Origin: Ornithinimicrobium cavernae
GTDB taxonomy: Bacteria; Actinomycetota; Actinomycetes; Actinomycetales; Dermatophilaceae
Direction of reading: 5' to 3'
Assembly (NCBI RefSeq): GCF_003121625.1
Contig: NZ_QDDJ01000015.1
Location: forward strand, 62,001-126,000
DNA: 64,000 bases
The position numbers were made by a program, and so were the translations under genes. Positions 15,151-24,892 of the stretch are shown here, piece after piece. Within the stretch, counting starts at the first letter, position 1. Each line of letters opens with the position of its first letter. The notes beneath the pieces are model-generated. The model had not been told where the DNA came from and did not search any database. It saw only the letters and a list, made by a program, of their open reading frames with translations.

Positions 15151-18100
15151 ATGCGCGCGTCAAGAAAAGTCATCGGATCAGCACTGGCCCTCGCCCTCGT
15201 GGCGACCGCCTCAGCAGGGTCACTCCTCACGACCGCTGATCCGGTGGCCGCCGACGACGCCCTGGGCAGGGAGGCGGTGCTGACGCCCGAGCAGCTCGGC
15301 ACCGGCGGGATCGACGGGCTGCAGTTCGCCGATCCCACCGAGGGCCTGTCGCTGATCGACCCGCCGGTGGCCAACACCGGCGGCAGCGCCCAGCTGTCCT
15401 ATCCCCTCCTGTTCCCACCCGGCCGCGGGATCACCCCCGAGCTGGCCCTCACCTATGACTCCGGCGGCGGCAACGGCTGGCTGGGCGTGGGGTGGGACCT
15501 CTCCGTCGACGAGGTCTCGGTCGACACCACCTTCGGCGCGCCCCACTTCGATGCCGACCTCGAGAGCGAGTCCTACCTGCTGGACGGCGACCTGCTGGTG
15601 CCCAACGCGCTGGGCGAGGCGTGGGAGCCGCGCTCGGACGGGGACCGCGAGGACTGGACCCGCCAGGTCGAGACCTCCTACGAGCGGATCATCCGCCACG
15701 GCGACAACCCCAAGGACTACTACTGGGAGGTCTACGACAAGCAGGGCAACGTCCGGTGGTACGGCGGGCACCCCGACGTCGGCGGCCCGGAGGGCGGCCT
15801 GACCTCGCAGGGCGGGATCGACCGCTCGGCGATCGTCACCGACCAGGACGACAACGCCGTGCGGTGGCTGCTGTCCGCGCAGCGTGACGTGGGCGTCAAC
15901 CTCATCCAGTACCACTACACGACCATTGAGTATGCCGACGGAGACAGCGGCTGGCAGGTTACCTCCGACTGCACCGAGAGCGACACGACGGTCTGCGGCG
16001 AGCACACCTATCTCAGCAGCATCGACTACACCGCGGCTGCGGAGGTCTCGGGGCAGCCGGCCGACCCGGCCTATGAGGTGATCTTCGAGCTCGAGGACGT
16101 GATCCACCGCTCGGACCCCGTGGTCGACGCGAGCCTGGGCTATGTCGACGTCCTGGTCAAGCGCCTGGCCAAGGTGGAGGTCAACCACGGCGCCCCCGAC
16201 GGCGGTGCCGCCCGTGACCACGACAACGTCGCGGTGCGCTACGAGTTCGCCTACGAGCAGGGCAGCAGGACGCCGTTCGAGAAGTCGCTGCTGACCAGCG
16301 TGACCCAGAGCGGCGGCACCGCCGACACCGCGGTGCACACCTTCGCCTATCACAACGAGGTCGGCACCCGCGCGAGCTCGTATGGCGGTTTCGGCGACTC
16401 GGCGACGTGGAACACCGGCGACGACCTGCGCACCCGGTCGATGCTCGATGAGAACGTCAGCCCCGGAGCGATGGGCGCCAGCGAGTCCAACTCCGCCGAG
16501 GGGCACGCCTACCTCGGCTTCAACCCGCTGATCCCCGACAAGAACGGGTCCTTCGGCGGCAGCCTGCAGATCGGCGGCGGCAACACCCAGGCGCTGGCCG
16601 AGTGGCTGGACATCAACGGTGACTCGCTGCCCGACAAGGTGTGGAAGCAGGACGGTGAGCTGAGATACCGCCTGAACACCTCCGGCCCGGCCGGCGGCAC
16701 CACCTTCGAGGACCCCGAGGACATCGAGGAGATCGGCACCCTGTCCAACGACAACAACATCGGTGTGCAGGGCGGCGTCGAGGTCAACCTCGGGGTCACC
16801 GCGTCCTTCGGTCTCGGCCTCGAGGTCGCCTGGGGCGACTCCTACTTCACCGACGTCAACGCCGACGGTCTGCCGGACCTCGTCTCCGGCGGCAAGGTCT
16901 TCTTCAACCACCTCGACGGCGATGACCGCCCGACCTTCTCCGAGGACAGCGCGAGCACCCTCGTCCCGCTGCCGACCGGCGGCGGCACGCCCAGCGCCGA
17001 CAGCGACCTGCTGACCGACATGCAGGCCGACCTGGACCGGCGCTCCCCGACGATCGACACCGTCCGACGGTGGGTGGCGCCCTACACCGGGACCGTCACG
17101 ATCGACGCGCCTGTCACCCTCTCCCCCACCAAGGGCGACTCCAAGGACGGCGTCCGGGTCGCGATCCAGGTGGCCGGCAGGGAGGTCGCCACGGCCAACC
17201 TGGGGGTCCCCGGCAGCACCGCCTTCGGCACCGCCCTCTCCGAGCCCGTCACGGCCGGCGACCCGGTCTACTTCCGGCTCGGCTCCGTGAACGACGGAGC
17301 CAACGACGAGGTGGAGTGGTCCCCCACCATCACCTACACCGCGATCGCGGACCACGACGTGGCGACCCTGCCGACCGATGTCAACGGCCTGTCCCAGACC
17401 ACCTTCGCGCTCGCGGAGGACTTCACCCTGGCCGGTCGTCCCGACAGCGGCGTCGTCATGCCCTACACCGGCGAGGTCGAGTTCACCGCCGACATCGTCA
17501 AGTCCGCCGTGACCACCGACGACCTGGCACTGGTGCTGGAGCACAACGGCACCATCGTCGAGGACTCCGACATCACCATTGACGCCGACTTCATCGGCAC
17601 GACCCCGGTGAGCCTCACCTTCCCGGTGACCCAGCCGACACTGCCCGACCCGGACAACCCGGACACCCCGGTCCCGGCGCCGGACACGGTGGAGGCGCAC
17701 CTGGCCGTCGACACCCCGATCGACATCTCGACGATCTCGTGGGACCCGACCCTCACCTACACCAGCGCGACCGACCGCGACGGCGGCGCCATGGACGTCG
17801 TGGACGACGACGGAGAGCCGATCATCCAGGTCGGGCTCATCCCGAACATCGACATCTATCCCCAGCAGCTCCACCCCGACGCCGCCGCAGAGGCCGGCCC
17901 GTCCGAGCCCTGGACCGCGACCGCCACCGGCACCTTCGACGCCCGCGTCAGCCTGAGTCTGGCCGAGAAGCACCCCGGCGGCCGCGTCCTGGTCTCGGTG
18001 AAGACGCGGGACGGCGTCGTCGAGCAGGTGCCGTGGATCGTCGGCGCCAGCACGGGTGGAGGCACGGTCACCGAGACCGTGCAGCTGAACGCCGGCCTCT

Positions 18101-21100
18101 CCAGCGGCACCGCGTACTGGGTCGAGGTCACGATGACCGACCCGCAGGTGTCCCTGAAGACGACCCTCGACTCGTTCGCGCTGCGCCCCGACGGCGCCCC
18201 GGACGGGGCGGGCGACATCGTCGTGGCCCCGGCTGTGCGGGTCAGCGGCCAGCAGGGCATCTTCCCGCTGCCCTATCGCGGCTGGGGCGTCGCGGGCTAC
18301 ACCGCCGGTGGCGACCTGGCGACCGATCCGATCGTGCACGAGGCGTTCGTCATCGACACCGACGCCCTCAAGGAGGGCGGCGCCAAGCCGGACGGGTTCG
18401 ACGACCTCCCGGCGGACGCCGGGGACCCCGAGCCGTCCTATGCCTACCTGCCGGTCAACAACCCGCCCACCCTCGACGAGGACCTGCCGGACAGCGACGT
18501 GTCCGCCCAGTTCGGCCCCCTGGCCGGACCCCTGTGGCAGGGCAGCCGGGAGAACCTGGCGGCCAACGCCGACCGGATGCGCTCCTCGCGGCTGGGCGCC
18601 GACAGCATCGCGCTGACCCAGACCGGCGGGACCGGTCGGGCCGTCACCCGCGTCTCGATCACGGCTCCGCAGGCCGCGCTGGCCATCGGCGCCGGCCCGC
18701 TCGGCGCGAGCTTCGGCATGTCACCCAGCTTCGGGCTCCAGGACTATGAGGACCTGAACGGCGACGGCTATCCCGACGTCATCACGCCTGGGAGCGTGCA
18801 CTACACGACCCAGCGGGGCGCGTTCGCCGACAGCGCGACGAGCATCAACGACGGCCTCATGGCGGTCACCAACCAGGACCTCACGATGTCCGTCGAGGGC
18901 GGCCTCTCGCAGGGGCTGGTCGACATCAGCGCCAACAACAAGGGGCGCACCAACGCCACCAAGGGCAGTGCCGCCGGCAAGGGCGGTGACGCCGGCGACA
19001 GCTCCGGCGGTGTGGAGATCGGTCTCGACATCGGCGCCAGCTGGACCAGCCCCAACGCCTCCGGCGCCGACGACGAGCCCATCGTGGGCACCATCTCCTC
19101 CAACCCCTCCGACGAGCACGGCGACGCGGTCGAGGAGGCCGGGGCCGAGGCCACCGAAGAAGGCGCCCGTATCAGCCAGGAGCTGGCCGACGTCAACGGC
19201 GACGGCCTGCCGGACCGCGTCTACACGACCTCGCAGGGTGTCTTCGCCCACTACAACCTGGGCTACGGCTTCACCGAGGGCGCGGTCTATCTCGGCACCG
19301 GCGGCTTCGAGTCGATGGAGTCCTACTCCAGCGGCGTCAACGCCGGCTTCTCGACACCCCTCGGAGAGTTCTCCGGAGGCGTCGCGTTCAGCTGGAACTA
19401 CGACCTGGCCCGCTACACCTGGACCGATGTCAACGGCGACGGGATCCTGGACCAGGTCCACAAACTCAGCCAGGGCGCCAGCCCCGTCGTCCGGTTCGGC
19501 ACCGGCAGCGGGCTGACCCCCGCAGTCAGCTATGGCGACATGCAGTCGGCCGCGGCCGCGATGGGCGTGCCGACGGGACCCAACGCCAGCTTCGACCGCA
19601 GCAGCGGCATCGGCGGCGGCTTCGACTTCACCGTCTATGTCGGGCCGCTGTGCCTGGTCGCCTGCTATCTGGTCATCAACCCCGGTGCCAGCTACCAGAA
19701 CTCGCTGAGCAGCACCGAGGTCGCCCTCGAGGACGTCAACGGTGACGGCTTCGCCGACTCGGTGGCCACCACCGCGGACGAGGAGCTCAAGGTCTCGCTC
19801 AACAACCATGGCAGGACCAACCTGCTGCAGGAGGTCGTCAACCCGCTCGGGGGCACCATGACCCTGGACTACGCACGCGACGGCAACACCATCGCCCACC
19901 CGGGCTCGGTCTTCACGATGACCAGCGTGACCCTCGACGACGGCCGGGACAGCGCCGGCGACGGTGTCGACGTGCTGGCCTGGACCTACGACTACGAGGG
20001 CCTGGACTACGACCGGGCGCACCGGCAGTCCCTCGGCTTCGCGACCATCCTCGAGCACGAGATGGACGCCACCACGGGCACCGCCATCCGCACCACCACC
20101 CGCCGGTTCCTCAACGACAACGTGTTCGTCGCGGGCCTGGAGTGGTCGACCCTCAGGACCGACGCGCAGGCCGACCCCCTCGAGGACAACCTCAGTGGGG
20201 CCACCATGACGTGGGGCTTCCGCGACGCGCGCGAGGAGCACGGGGACGTCCACGCGCCGGTCTCACCGGTGGCGACCATCTCCGACCTGCGCGGCATCGG
20301 CTCGCTGGGCCGCTCGATCGCCCCGCTGCTGCTCTCGGTCACCGAGGAGTTCTATGACTGGGAGGACATCGGCCAGCAGACCGAGACGACCTTTGTCTAT
20401 GACGCGCTCGGCAATGTGCTCGAGCAGCTGGACCGCGGCGAGCTGGAGGACGCGACCGACGACGTGCTCACCCGGCACACCTACAGCACCTGTGAGATCT
20501 CCTCCAGTGTCGGCTGCCTGGCGCAGCCCGCCCTGACCTCGCCGCTGTGGGACGAGGACGTCTGCGCCACCTGGGTCAGCCTGCCCGCGGTGGTCACCGA
20601 GACCAACAACCGGACCGGTGCCGACGAGGTGGTCTATCGCCACCGGGACGGCCGGACCGACCTGTGCGACAACGCCTCGGTCACCCACCTCGAGGAGACG
20701 GTGGACGACGGCGACGTGGCCGTGACCGACCTGACCTACGACTCGTGGGGCAGCTATGACCGGATCGTCTATCCCGAGGGTGCCGACGGCGTCCGTTATG
20801 CCGTGAAGTACGTCTGGGACGCCGACCGGCACTCCAACATCGCGCAGGTCACCGACTACGACTTCGACTCCCAGGCCGCGGTGGACGCCTTCCTGGAGGA
20901 CGACGACCCCAGCGGCGCGCTGCGCACCGGCCTCACCGCGACGGCCACCTTCGACCCGCTGTCGGGTCGCGTGACGAGCCGCACGGACGCCAACAACAAC
21001 ACCAGCCACTACGGATACGACGCCTTCGGCCGGGTCATCTCGATCAGCATCCCGGGCTCGACGCAGGACCTGGTGACCTTCGACTACGCGCCCAGCGCGC

Positions 21101-23964
21101 CCGCCTACGGCTATGCGATCGCCCACCACACCGACCAGTTCAACCCCGGCGACACCATCGACACGATCACCTTCGTCGACGGGCTGGGTCGCGAGACCCA
21201 GACCAAGCGGGACGCCACCCTGCACGTCGCGACGGGTCAGCCCGGCGTGGCGGCCCGGGTGGTGAGCGGCGTCGTGGAGTACGACGCGCTCGGCCGGGTG
21301 GTGACCGAGCACTATCCGACCGCCGACCAGCAGGCCGGCCTCACGGCATACGACACGACCGCCCCGGACCCCGCGGCGGCGACGACCACCGTGCTCGACC
21401 TGTGGGACGCGCCCAACGAGGTCACCGAGCCGGGTGACCGGGTGACCACGACCGAGTACCTCTACGAGGACATCGGCGACGGCACCGTGGTCTTCGCGAC
21501 CACGACCACCGACCCGCGCGGCCGGCAGACCACCACCTGGACCGACATGCGCGAGCAGGTGCTGCGCATCGACGACGCGCCCGCGGACGAGGTCGCTCTC
21601 ACCTCCTGGTACGACTACAACGGCCTGGGTGAGCTGCTGTCCTTCACCGACTCGGCGGGCGAGGTGACCACCCACAGCTACGACATGCTGGGCCGGCACA
21701 CCACCACGGATACCCCGGACGGCGGCCTGGTCACCATGGCCTACGACGACGAGGGCAAGCTGACCAGCCGCGTCAGCCCGAACCTGCGCGCAGCGGAGCA
21801 GGAGACGACCTACGCCTACCGGCTCGGCAAGCTGGTCGGCATCGACCACCCCACCGGCACGCCTGACGTGTCCTACACCTACGGCGACGCGGGTGCGGAC
21901 GGCAACGGCGCCGGACGGGTGACCCGGATCGAGGACGGCACGCGCATCGTCGACCTCACCTACAGTGCCGGCGGGTCGGTCGTGGAGCAGGCCGCGCAGA
22001 TGAAGCTGCACAACTGGGACCCCGCCCGGGCCGAGGACTTCACGTGGACCACCTCCTGGAGCTTTGACGGGCTGGGCCGGATCGCCTCGATGACCTACCC
22101 CGACGGCGAGCGGCTGACCTACGACTACGACTCCGGCGGACTGGTCCGCGAGGTCGTCGGTGAGGAGGACGGCTACGAGGACATCATCACCGGCTACGAC
22201 GAGTTCGGTGACCCGATCTGGGAGCGGGTGCCCCGCACGTGGGAGTACGACTACGTTCTCAACCGCACCTATGACGAGTTCCTGGCCCGCCGGTCCACCA
22301 CCTACGGCAACGAGGTGAGCACGGAGTGGTCCTACCAGGCGACGACCAGGTGGCTGGACCGCCAGCAGACGATCTCGCCCCACCGCAACGTGACGGACCC
22401 GGCCTACCAGGAGATCCAGGACCTGAACTATGCCTATGACGTGGTCGGCAACGTCCAGGAGTACCGCAACGACCTGCCCGAGCCGCTGTCCAGCCAGTTC
22501 GGTGGCGCGACCGTGCAGACCTACGAGCTGGACGGCTACGACCGGTTGGTCGGGGCCCACGGCGAGTGGCGCCAGGACACCAAGAGCACCCGCGTCTACG
22601 ACCTGGAGCTGGAGTACGACGAGCACCGCAACGTCATCGGCAAGACGCAACGGGATGTGATCAACAACGGCAAGAAGGACCTGGTGCAGAAGGACACGAC
22701 CTACTCCTTCGACCGGGACTACTCCGACGCGGCGCCGGGACTGGCGACCAGTGCCGGTCCGACGACCTATCACTACGACGCCAACGGCAACCTGCTGGGC
22801 ACCAAGGACAGCAGGGGCAAGTGGATCCGGGAGCTGACCTGGGACGCCACCGACCGGCTGACGGTGGTGAACGATGCCTCCAACGAGACCACCTTCAGGT
22901 ATGACGACACCGGCCAACGGATGATCGAGCGCGGCCCGAGCGGCGAGACCGCCTTCGTCAACCCGTGGGTCACCGTCCGCAACGGCACCGAGATCTACAA
23001 GCACATCTGGATCGACGAGGAGCGGATCGCCACGCAGCGCGACGACGGCGGCGCGGAGGAGCTGAAGCGCTACTTCCTGCACCAGGACCTGCAGGGCAGC
23101 ACCAACATCGTCTCCGACTACCGCGGCGACACGTTCCAGCACCAGGAGTACTTCCCCGGCGGCGAGGTGTGGATCGCGGAGAACAGCACCGTGTTCCGCA
23201 CGCCGTACCAGTTCGGCGGTCACTACGACGACGAGCAGCGCGACCTGCTGGGGGTGGGCGAGCGGTGGTACGACAGCCGCGACGAGCTCATGTACTCCCC
23301 CGACTCGCTGCTGGTGGAGGACCCGCTTGCAGTGATCGAGCAGCCGGAGCTGCGGGCTGCCTACTCCTTCGCGGGCGCCAACCCGATCAGCAATGTCGAC
23401 CCCTCCGGGCAGATGTTCATCACCACCCAGGCACAGGCGGAGATGGTGAAGGCCGCCGACAAGGCTGTCCGGGCAAAGCTCAAGGACAACCCGGACGTGG
23501 CGGCCTCGATCGCCGCCAGCCTGGACTCCAAGCTGCCCCGCAGCTTTGTGAAGCTGGCCCTGGACACGAAGCGGGCGGAGTCGTTGCAGGCGTTTGCGGA
23601 CAAGTTCGAGCCCAACGCGTTCATCGACATCGACCTGAGCGCCGGGACCGTCAAGATCGGCGCGCCCTACGGCAAGCGGCTCACGCTCGGCGGCTCCGAC
23701 ACACCCACCGACGCCACGTCAACCAGCCCGCCCGCGCGACCGGCCTCACCGGCGCCGGGCGGTCCCAGCACCGTGTCGTCCACGACACCGTCGACAACCA
23801 GTTCCACCTCTCCCCAGGCGCCCCAGCGCCCGGGTGGCGGGACGGGGAACTCGCCCGGCGGGGCGGACAGCTCGACGCCAGCGCCGACGAAGCCGAAGCC
23901 GTTGCCGAAGCCAGCGGCGAAGACGTCCGTCAGCGACCAGAGCTCGACGAGGTCCGGGGAGTAG
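15151..23964 (+). CDS. Secreted giant SpvB / FG-GAP / RHS-repeat protein
   Basis: This 2937-residue protein starts at the ATG at 15151, which has GAGGAG six bases upstream and opens a Sec signal peptide (MRASRKVIGSALALALVA); an in-frame GTG at 15130 would spoil the signal. An SpvB-like beta-propeller entry follows at about residues 50-200 (YDSGGGNGWLGVGWDLSV). Six D-x-N-x-D-G calcium repeats lie near residues 487, 568, 1201, 1347, 1426 and 1528. RHS/YD repeats (YDALGNV, YDAFGRV, YDALGRV, YDMLGRH) fill residues 1750-2650. The RHS core ends with NPISNVDPSG at residue 2753. The remaining 184 residues are a variable tail, its last 90 rich in Pro/Ser/Thr. The architecture resembles TcdB/TcC shells and polymorphic toxins, but no toxin fold or adjacent immunity gene is recognisable. 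Confidence 0.93.
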   Translation: MRASRKVIGSALALALVATASAGSLLTTADPVAADDALGREAVLTPEQLGTGGIDGLQFADPTEGLSLIDPPVANTGGSAQLSYPLLFPPGRGITPELALTYDSGGGNGWLGVGWDLSVDEVSVDTTFGAPHFDADLESESYLLDGDLLVPNALGEAWEPRSDGDREDWTRQVETSYERIIRHGDNPKDYYWEVYDKQGNVRWYGGHPDVGGPEGGLTSQGGIDRSAIVTDQDDNAVRWLLSAQRDVGVNLIQYHYTTIEYADGDSGWQVTSDCTESDTTVCGEHTYLSSIDYTAAAEVSGQPADPAYEVIFELEDVIHRSDPVVDASLGYVDVLVKRLAKVEVNHGAPDGGAARDHDNVAVRYEFAYEQGSRTPFEKSLLTSVTQSGGTADTAVHTFAYHNEVGTRASSYGGFGDSATWNTGDDLRTRSMLDENVSPGAMGASESNSAEGHAYLGFNPLIPDKNGSFGGSLQIGGGNTQALAEWLDINGDSLPDKVWKQDGELRYRLNTSGPAGGTTFEDPEDIEEIGTLSNDNNIGVQGGVEVNLGVTASFGLGLEVAWGDSYFTDVNADGLPDLVSGGKVFFNHLDGDDRPTFSEDSASTLVPLPTGGGTPSADSDLLTDMQADLDRRSPTIDTVRRWVAPYTGTVTIDAPVTLSPTKGDSKDGVRVAIQVAGREVATANLGVPGSTAFGTALSEPVTAGDPVYFRLGSVNDGANDEVEWSPTITYTAIADHDVATLPTDVNGLSQTTFALAEDFTLAGRPDSGVVMPYTGEVEFTADIVKSAVTTDDLALVLEHNGTIVEDSDITIDADFIGTTPVSLTFPVTQPTLPDPDNPDTPVPAPDTVEAHLAVDTPIDISTISWDPTLTYTSATDRDGGAMDVVDDDGEPIIQVGLIPNIDIYPQQLHPDAAAEAGPSEPWTATATGTFDARVSLSLAEKHPGGRVLVSVKTRDGVVEQVPWIVGASTGGGTVTETVQLNAGLSSGTAYWVEVTMTDPQVSLKTTLDSFALRPDGAPDGAGDIVVAPAVRVSGQQGIFPLPYRGWGVAGYTAGGDLATDPIVHEAFVIDTDALKEGGAKPDGFDDLPADAGDPEPSYAYLPVNNPPTLDEDLPDSDVSAQFGPLAGPLWQGSRENLAANADRMRSSRLGADSIALTQTGGTGRAVTRVSITAPQAALAIGAGPLGASFGMSPSFGLQDYEDLNGDGYPDVITPGSVHYTTQRGAFADSATSINDGLMAVTNQDLTMSVEGGLSQGLVDISANNKGRTNATKGSAAGKGGDAGDSSGGVEIGLDIGASWTSPNASGADDEPIVGTISSNPSDEHGDAVEEAGAEATEEGARISQELADVNGDGLPDRVYTTSQGVFAHYNLGYGFTEGAVYLGTGGFESMESYSSGVNAGFSTPLGEFSGGVAFSWNYDLARYTWTDVNGDGILDQVHKLSQGASPVVRFGTGSGLTPAVSYGDMQSAAAAMGVPTGPNASFDRSSGIGGGFDFTVYVGPLCLVACYLVINPGASYQNSLSSTEVALEDVNGDGFADSVATTADEELKVSLNNHGRTNLLQEVVNPLGGTMTLDYARDGNTIAHPGSVFTMTSVTLDDGRDSAGDGVDVLAWTYDYEGLDYDRAHRQSLGFATILEHEMDATTGTAIRTTTRRFLNDNVFVAGLEWSTLRTDAQADPLEDNLSGATMTWGFRDAREEHGDVHAPVSPVATISDLRGIGSLGRSIAPLLLSVTEEFYDWEDIGQQTETTFVYDALGNVLEQLDRGELEDATDDVLTRHTYSTCEISSSVGCLAQPALTSPLWDEDVCATWVSLPAVVTETNNRTGADEVVYRHRDGRTDLCDNASVTHLEETVDDGDVAVTDLTYDSWGSYDRIVYPEGADGVRYAVKYVWDADRHSNIAQVTDYDFDSQAAVDAFLEDDDPSGALRTGLTATATFDPLSGRVTSRTDANNNTSHYGYDAFGRVISISIPGSTQDLVTFDYAPSAPAYGYAIAHHTDQFNPGDTIDTITFVDGLGRETQTKRDATLHVATGQPGVAARVVSGVVEYDALGRVVTEHYPTADQQAGLTAYDTTAPDPAAATTTVLDLWDAPNEVTEPGDRVTTTEYLYEDIGDGTVVFATTTTDPRGRQTTTWTDMREQVLRIDDAPADEVALTSWYDYNGLGELLSFTDSAGEVTTHSYDMLGRHTTTDTPDGGLVTMAYDDEGKLTSRVSPNLRAAEQETTYAYRLGKLVGIDHPTGTPDVSYTYGDAGADGNGAGRVTRIEDGTRIVDLTYSAGGSVVEQAAQMKLHNWDPARAEDFTWTTSWSFDGLGRIASMTYPDGERLTYDYDSGGLVREVVGEEDGYEDIITGYDEFGDPIWERVPRTWEYDYVLNRTYDEFLARRSTTYGNEVSTEWSYQATTRWLDRQQTISPHRNVTDPAYQEIQDLNYAYDVVGNVQEYRNDLPEPLSSQFGGATVQTYELDGYDRLVGAHGEWRQDTKSTRVYDLELEYDEHRNVIGKTQRDVINNGKKDLVQKDTTYSFDRDYSDAAPGLATSAGPTTYHYDANGNLLGTKDSRGKWIRELTWDATDRLTVVNDASNETTFRYDDTGQRMIERGPSGETAFVNPWVTVRNGTEIYKHIWIDEERIATQRDDGGAEELKRYFLHQDLQGSTNIVSDYRGDTFQHQEYFPGGEVWIAENSTVFRTPYQFGGHYDDEQRDLLGVGERWYDSRDELMYSPDSLLVEDPLAVIEQPELRAAYSFAGANPISNVDPSGQMFITTQAQAEMVKAADKAVRAKLKDNPDVAASIAASLDSKLPRSFVKLALDTKRAESLQAFADKFEPNAFIDIDLSAGTVKIGAPYGKRLTLGGSDTPTDATSTSPPARPASPAPGGPSTVSSTTPSTTSSTSPQAPQRPGGGTGNSPGGADSSTPAPTKPKPLPKPAAKTSVSDQSSTRSGE

Positions 23965-23974
23965 GTCGCCCCAA

Positions 23975-23999
23975 GGCGGGCCCACTGCCGGGGCCCGCC
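23975..23999. terminator. GC-rich hairpin between convergent genes
   Basis: GGCGGGCCC (23975-23983) and GGGCCCGCC (23991-23999) form a perfect 9-bp stem with a 7-base loop, 11 bases after the RHS stop codon and before the convergent gene ending at 24017. There is no U-run, as is common in actinobacteria. Confidence 0.75.
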
Positions 24000-24016
24000 G
24001 TCGGGGCTCTGTCAGC

Positions 24017-24832
24017 TCAGGTCAGGTGGTCGTAGTCGCCGCGCACCCAGGCGGTGTGCCGGTTGGCCGAGTAGCGCACGACCGCCTTGGCGTCCTCCCG
24101 GACAGCGGCACCGAAGTTGTTGTAGAGCCGGTCGAAGTGCAGCTGCTCGACGTGGGCGGCCAGGCGCTGGACGACGTTGCCGGACAGCGGGAGCCGGTTG
24201 GGATAGCTGCGCATGAAGCTGACCGTCTTGCGGTCCGGGTTGGTGAAGATCGCGTCGCCGGCGAGCAGGACGCCGCGGCCGGAGTTGCCGGTCGCCCACT
24301 CCACGACCGCCTGGCCACGGAAGTGCCCACCGATCCGGTGCAGCGTCAGCCCGGGGGCAACCTCCCGCTCGTCCTCGTAGAACTCGACGCGGTCGTCCCG
24401 GCGGACCCACTCCCGGTCGGCCTCGGTGACCAGGACCGGGGCGTCGAGCGCGGCGGCCCACTCGGTCTGCACGCCGTACATGTGCGGGTGGCTCGCGGCG
24501 ACCGCCAGGGTCGGGCCCAGTCCGCGCACGAACTCGAGGGCCTCGTCGTCGACATAACCGACGCAGTCGAACAGGAGCGTCCCCTCCGGCGTGCGCACCA
24601 CCATGGTCTGCTGGCCGATGCCCATCCCGGGATCGGCCCGGATCCCCCACAGCTCGGGCTCGACCTCGGTGACCACCAGCCGGGTGCCGTCGGCCTTCAG
24701 CTTCTCCAGCGTCGTCCACCGCGAACCGCCCTCAGGGACCCACTGGCGCTCGTCGGCGCAGATCTCACAGAGCGCCGGTGGGCTCTCCTGGTCGGCGGTC
24801 TCGACGGCGCAGTTCTCGCAGATCCAGATCAT
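24017..24832 (-). CDS. Metallo-beta-lactamase-fold hydrolase with N-terminal zinc ribbon
   Basis: The 271-residue protein starts at MIWICENCAVET (ATG 24832). Residues 4-30 hold two CxxC pairs (CENC and CEIC) that form a probable zinc ribbon. The rest is an MBL-like domain with GIGQQTMVVRTPEGTLLFD, a GGHFRGQAVVEW segment and LLAGDAIFTNPD. The normal HxHxDH motif is replaced by SHPHMYG, so metal binding in the catalytic site is altered or the enzyme uses a reduced site. The neighbouring genes give no pathway. Confidence 0.8.
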   Translation of the reverse strand: MIWICENCAVETADQESPPALCEICADERQWVPEGGSRWTTLEKLKADGTRLVVTEVEPELWGIRADPGMGIGQQTMVVRTPEGTLLFDCVGYVDDEALEFVRGLGPTLAVAASHPHMYGVQTEWAAALDAPVLVTEADREWVRRDDRVEFYEDEREVAPGLTLHRIGGHFRGQAVVEWATGNSGRGVLLAGDAIFTNPDRKTVSFMRSYPNRLPLSGNVVQRLAAHVEQLHFDRLYNNFGAAVREDAKAVVRYSANRHTAWVRGDYDHLT

Positions 24833-24892
24833 GGTCCAGTCTGTGCCTGCACCGCGTCGCGGCGCCACCTCTTTGACCCAGCAGTATGCCGC

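Noticed and set aside
15220-23223. Very long open frames antisense to the RHS gene (over 900 codons each)
   Set aside because: They mirror the codon bias of the sense gene in high-GC DNA, are rich in Arg, Gly, Val and Asp, and contain no recognisable domain or ribosome-binding site.
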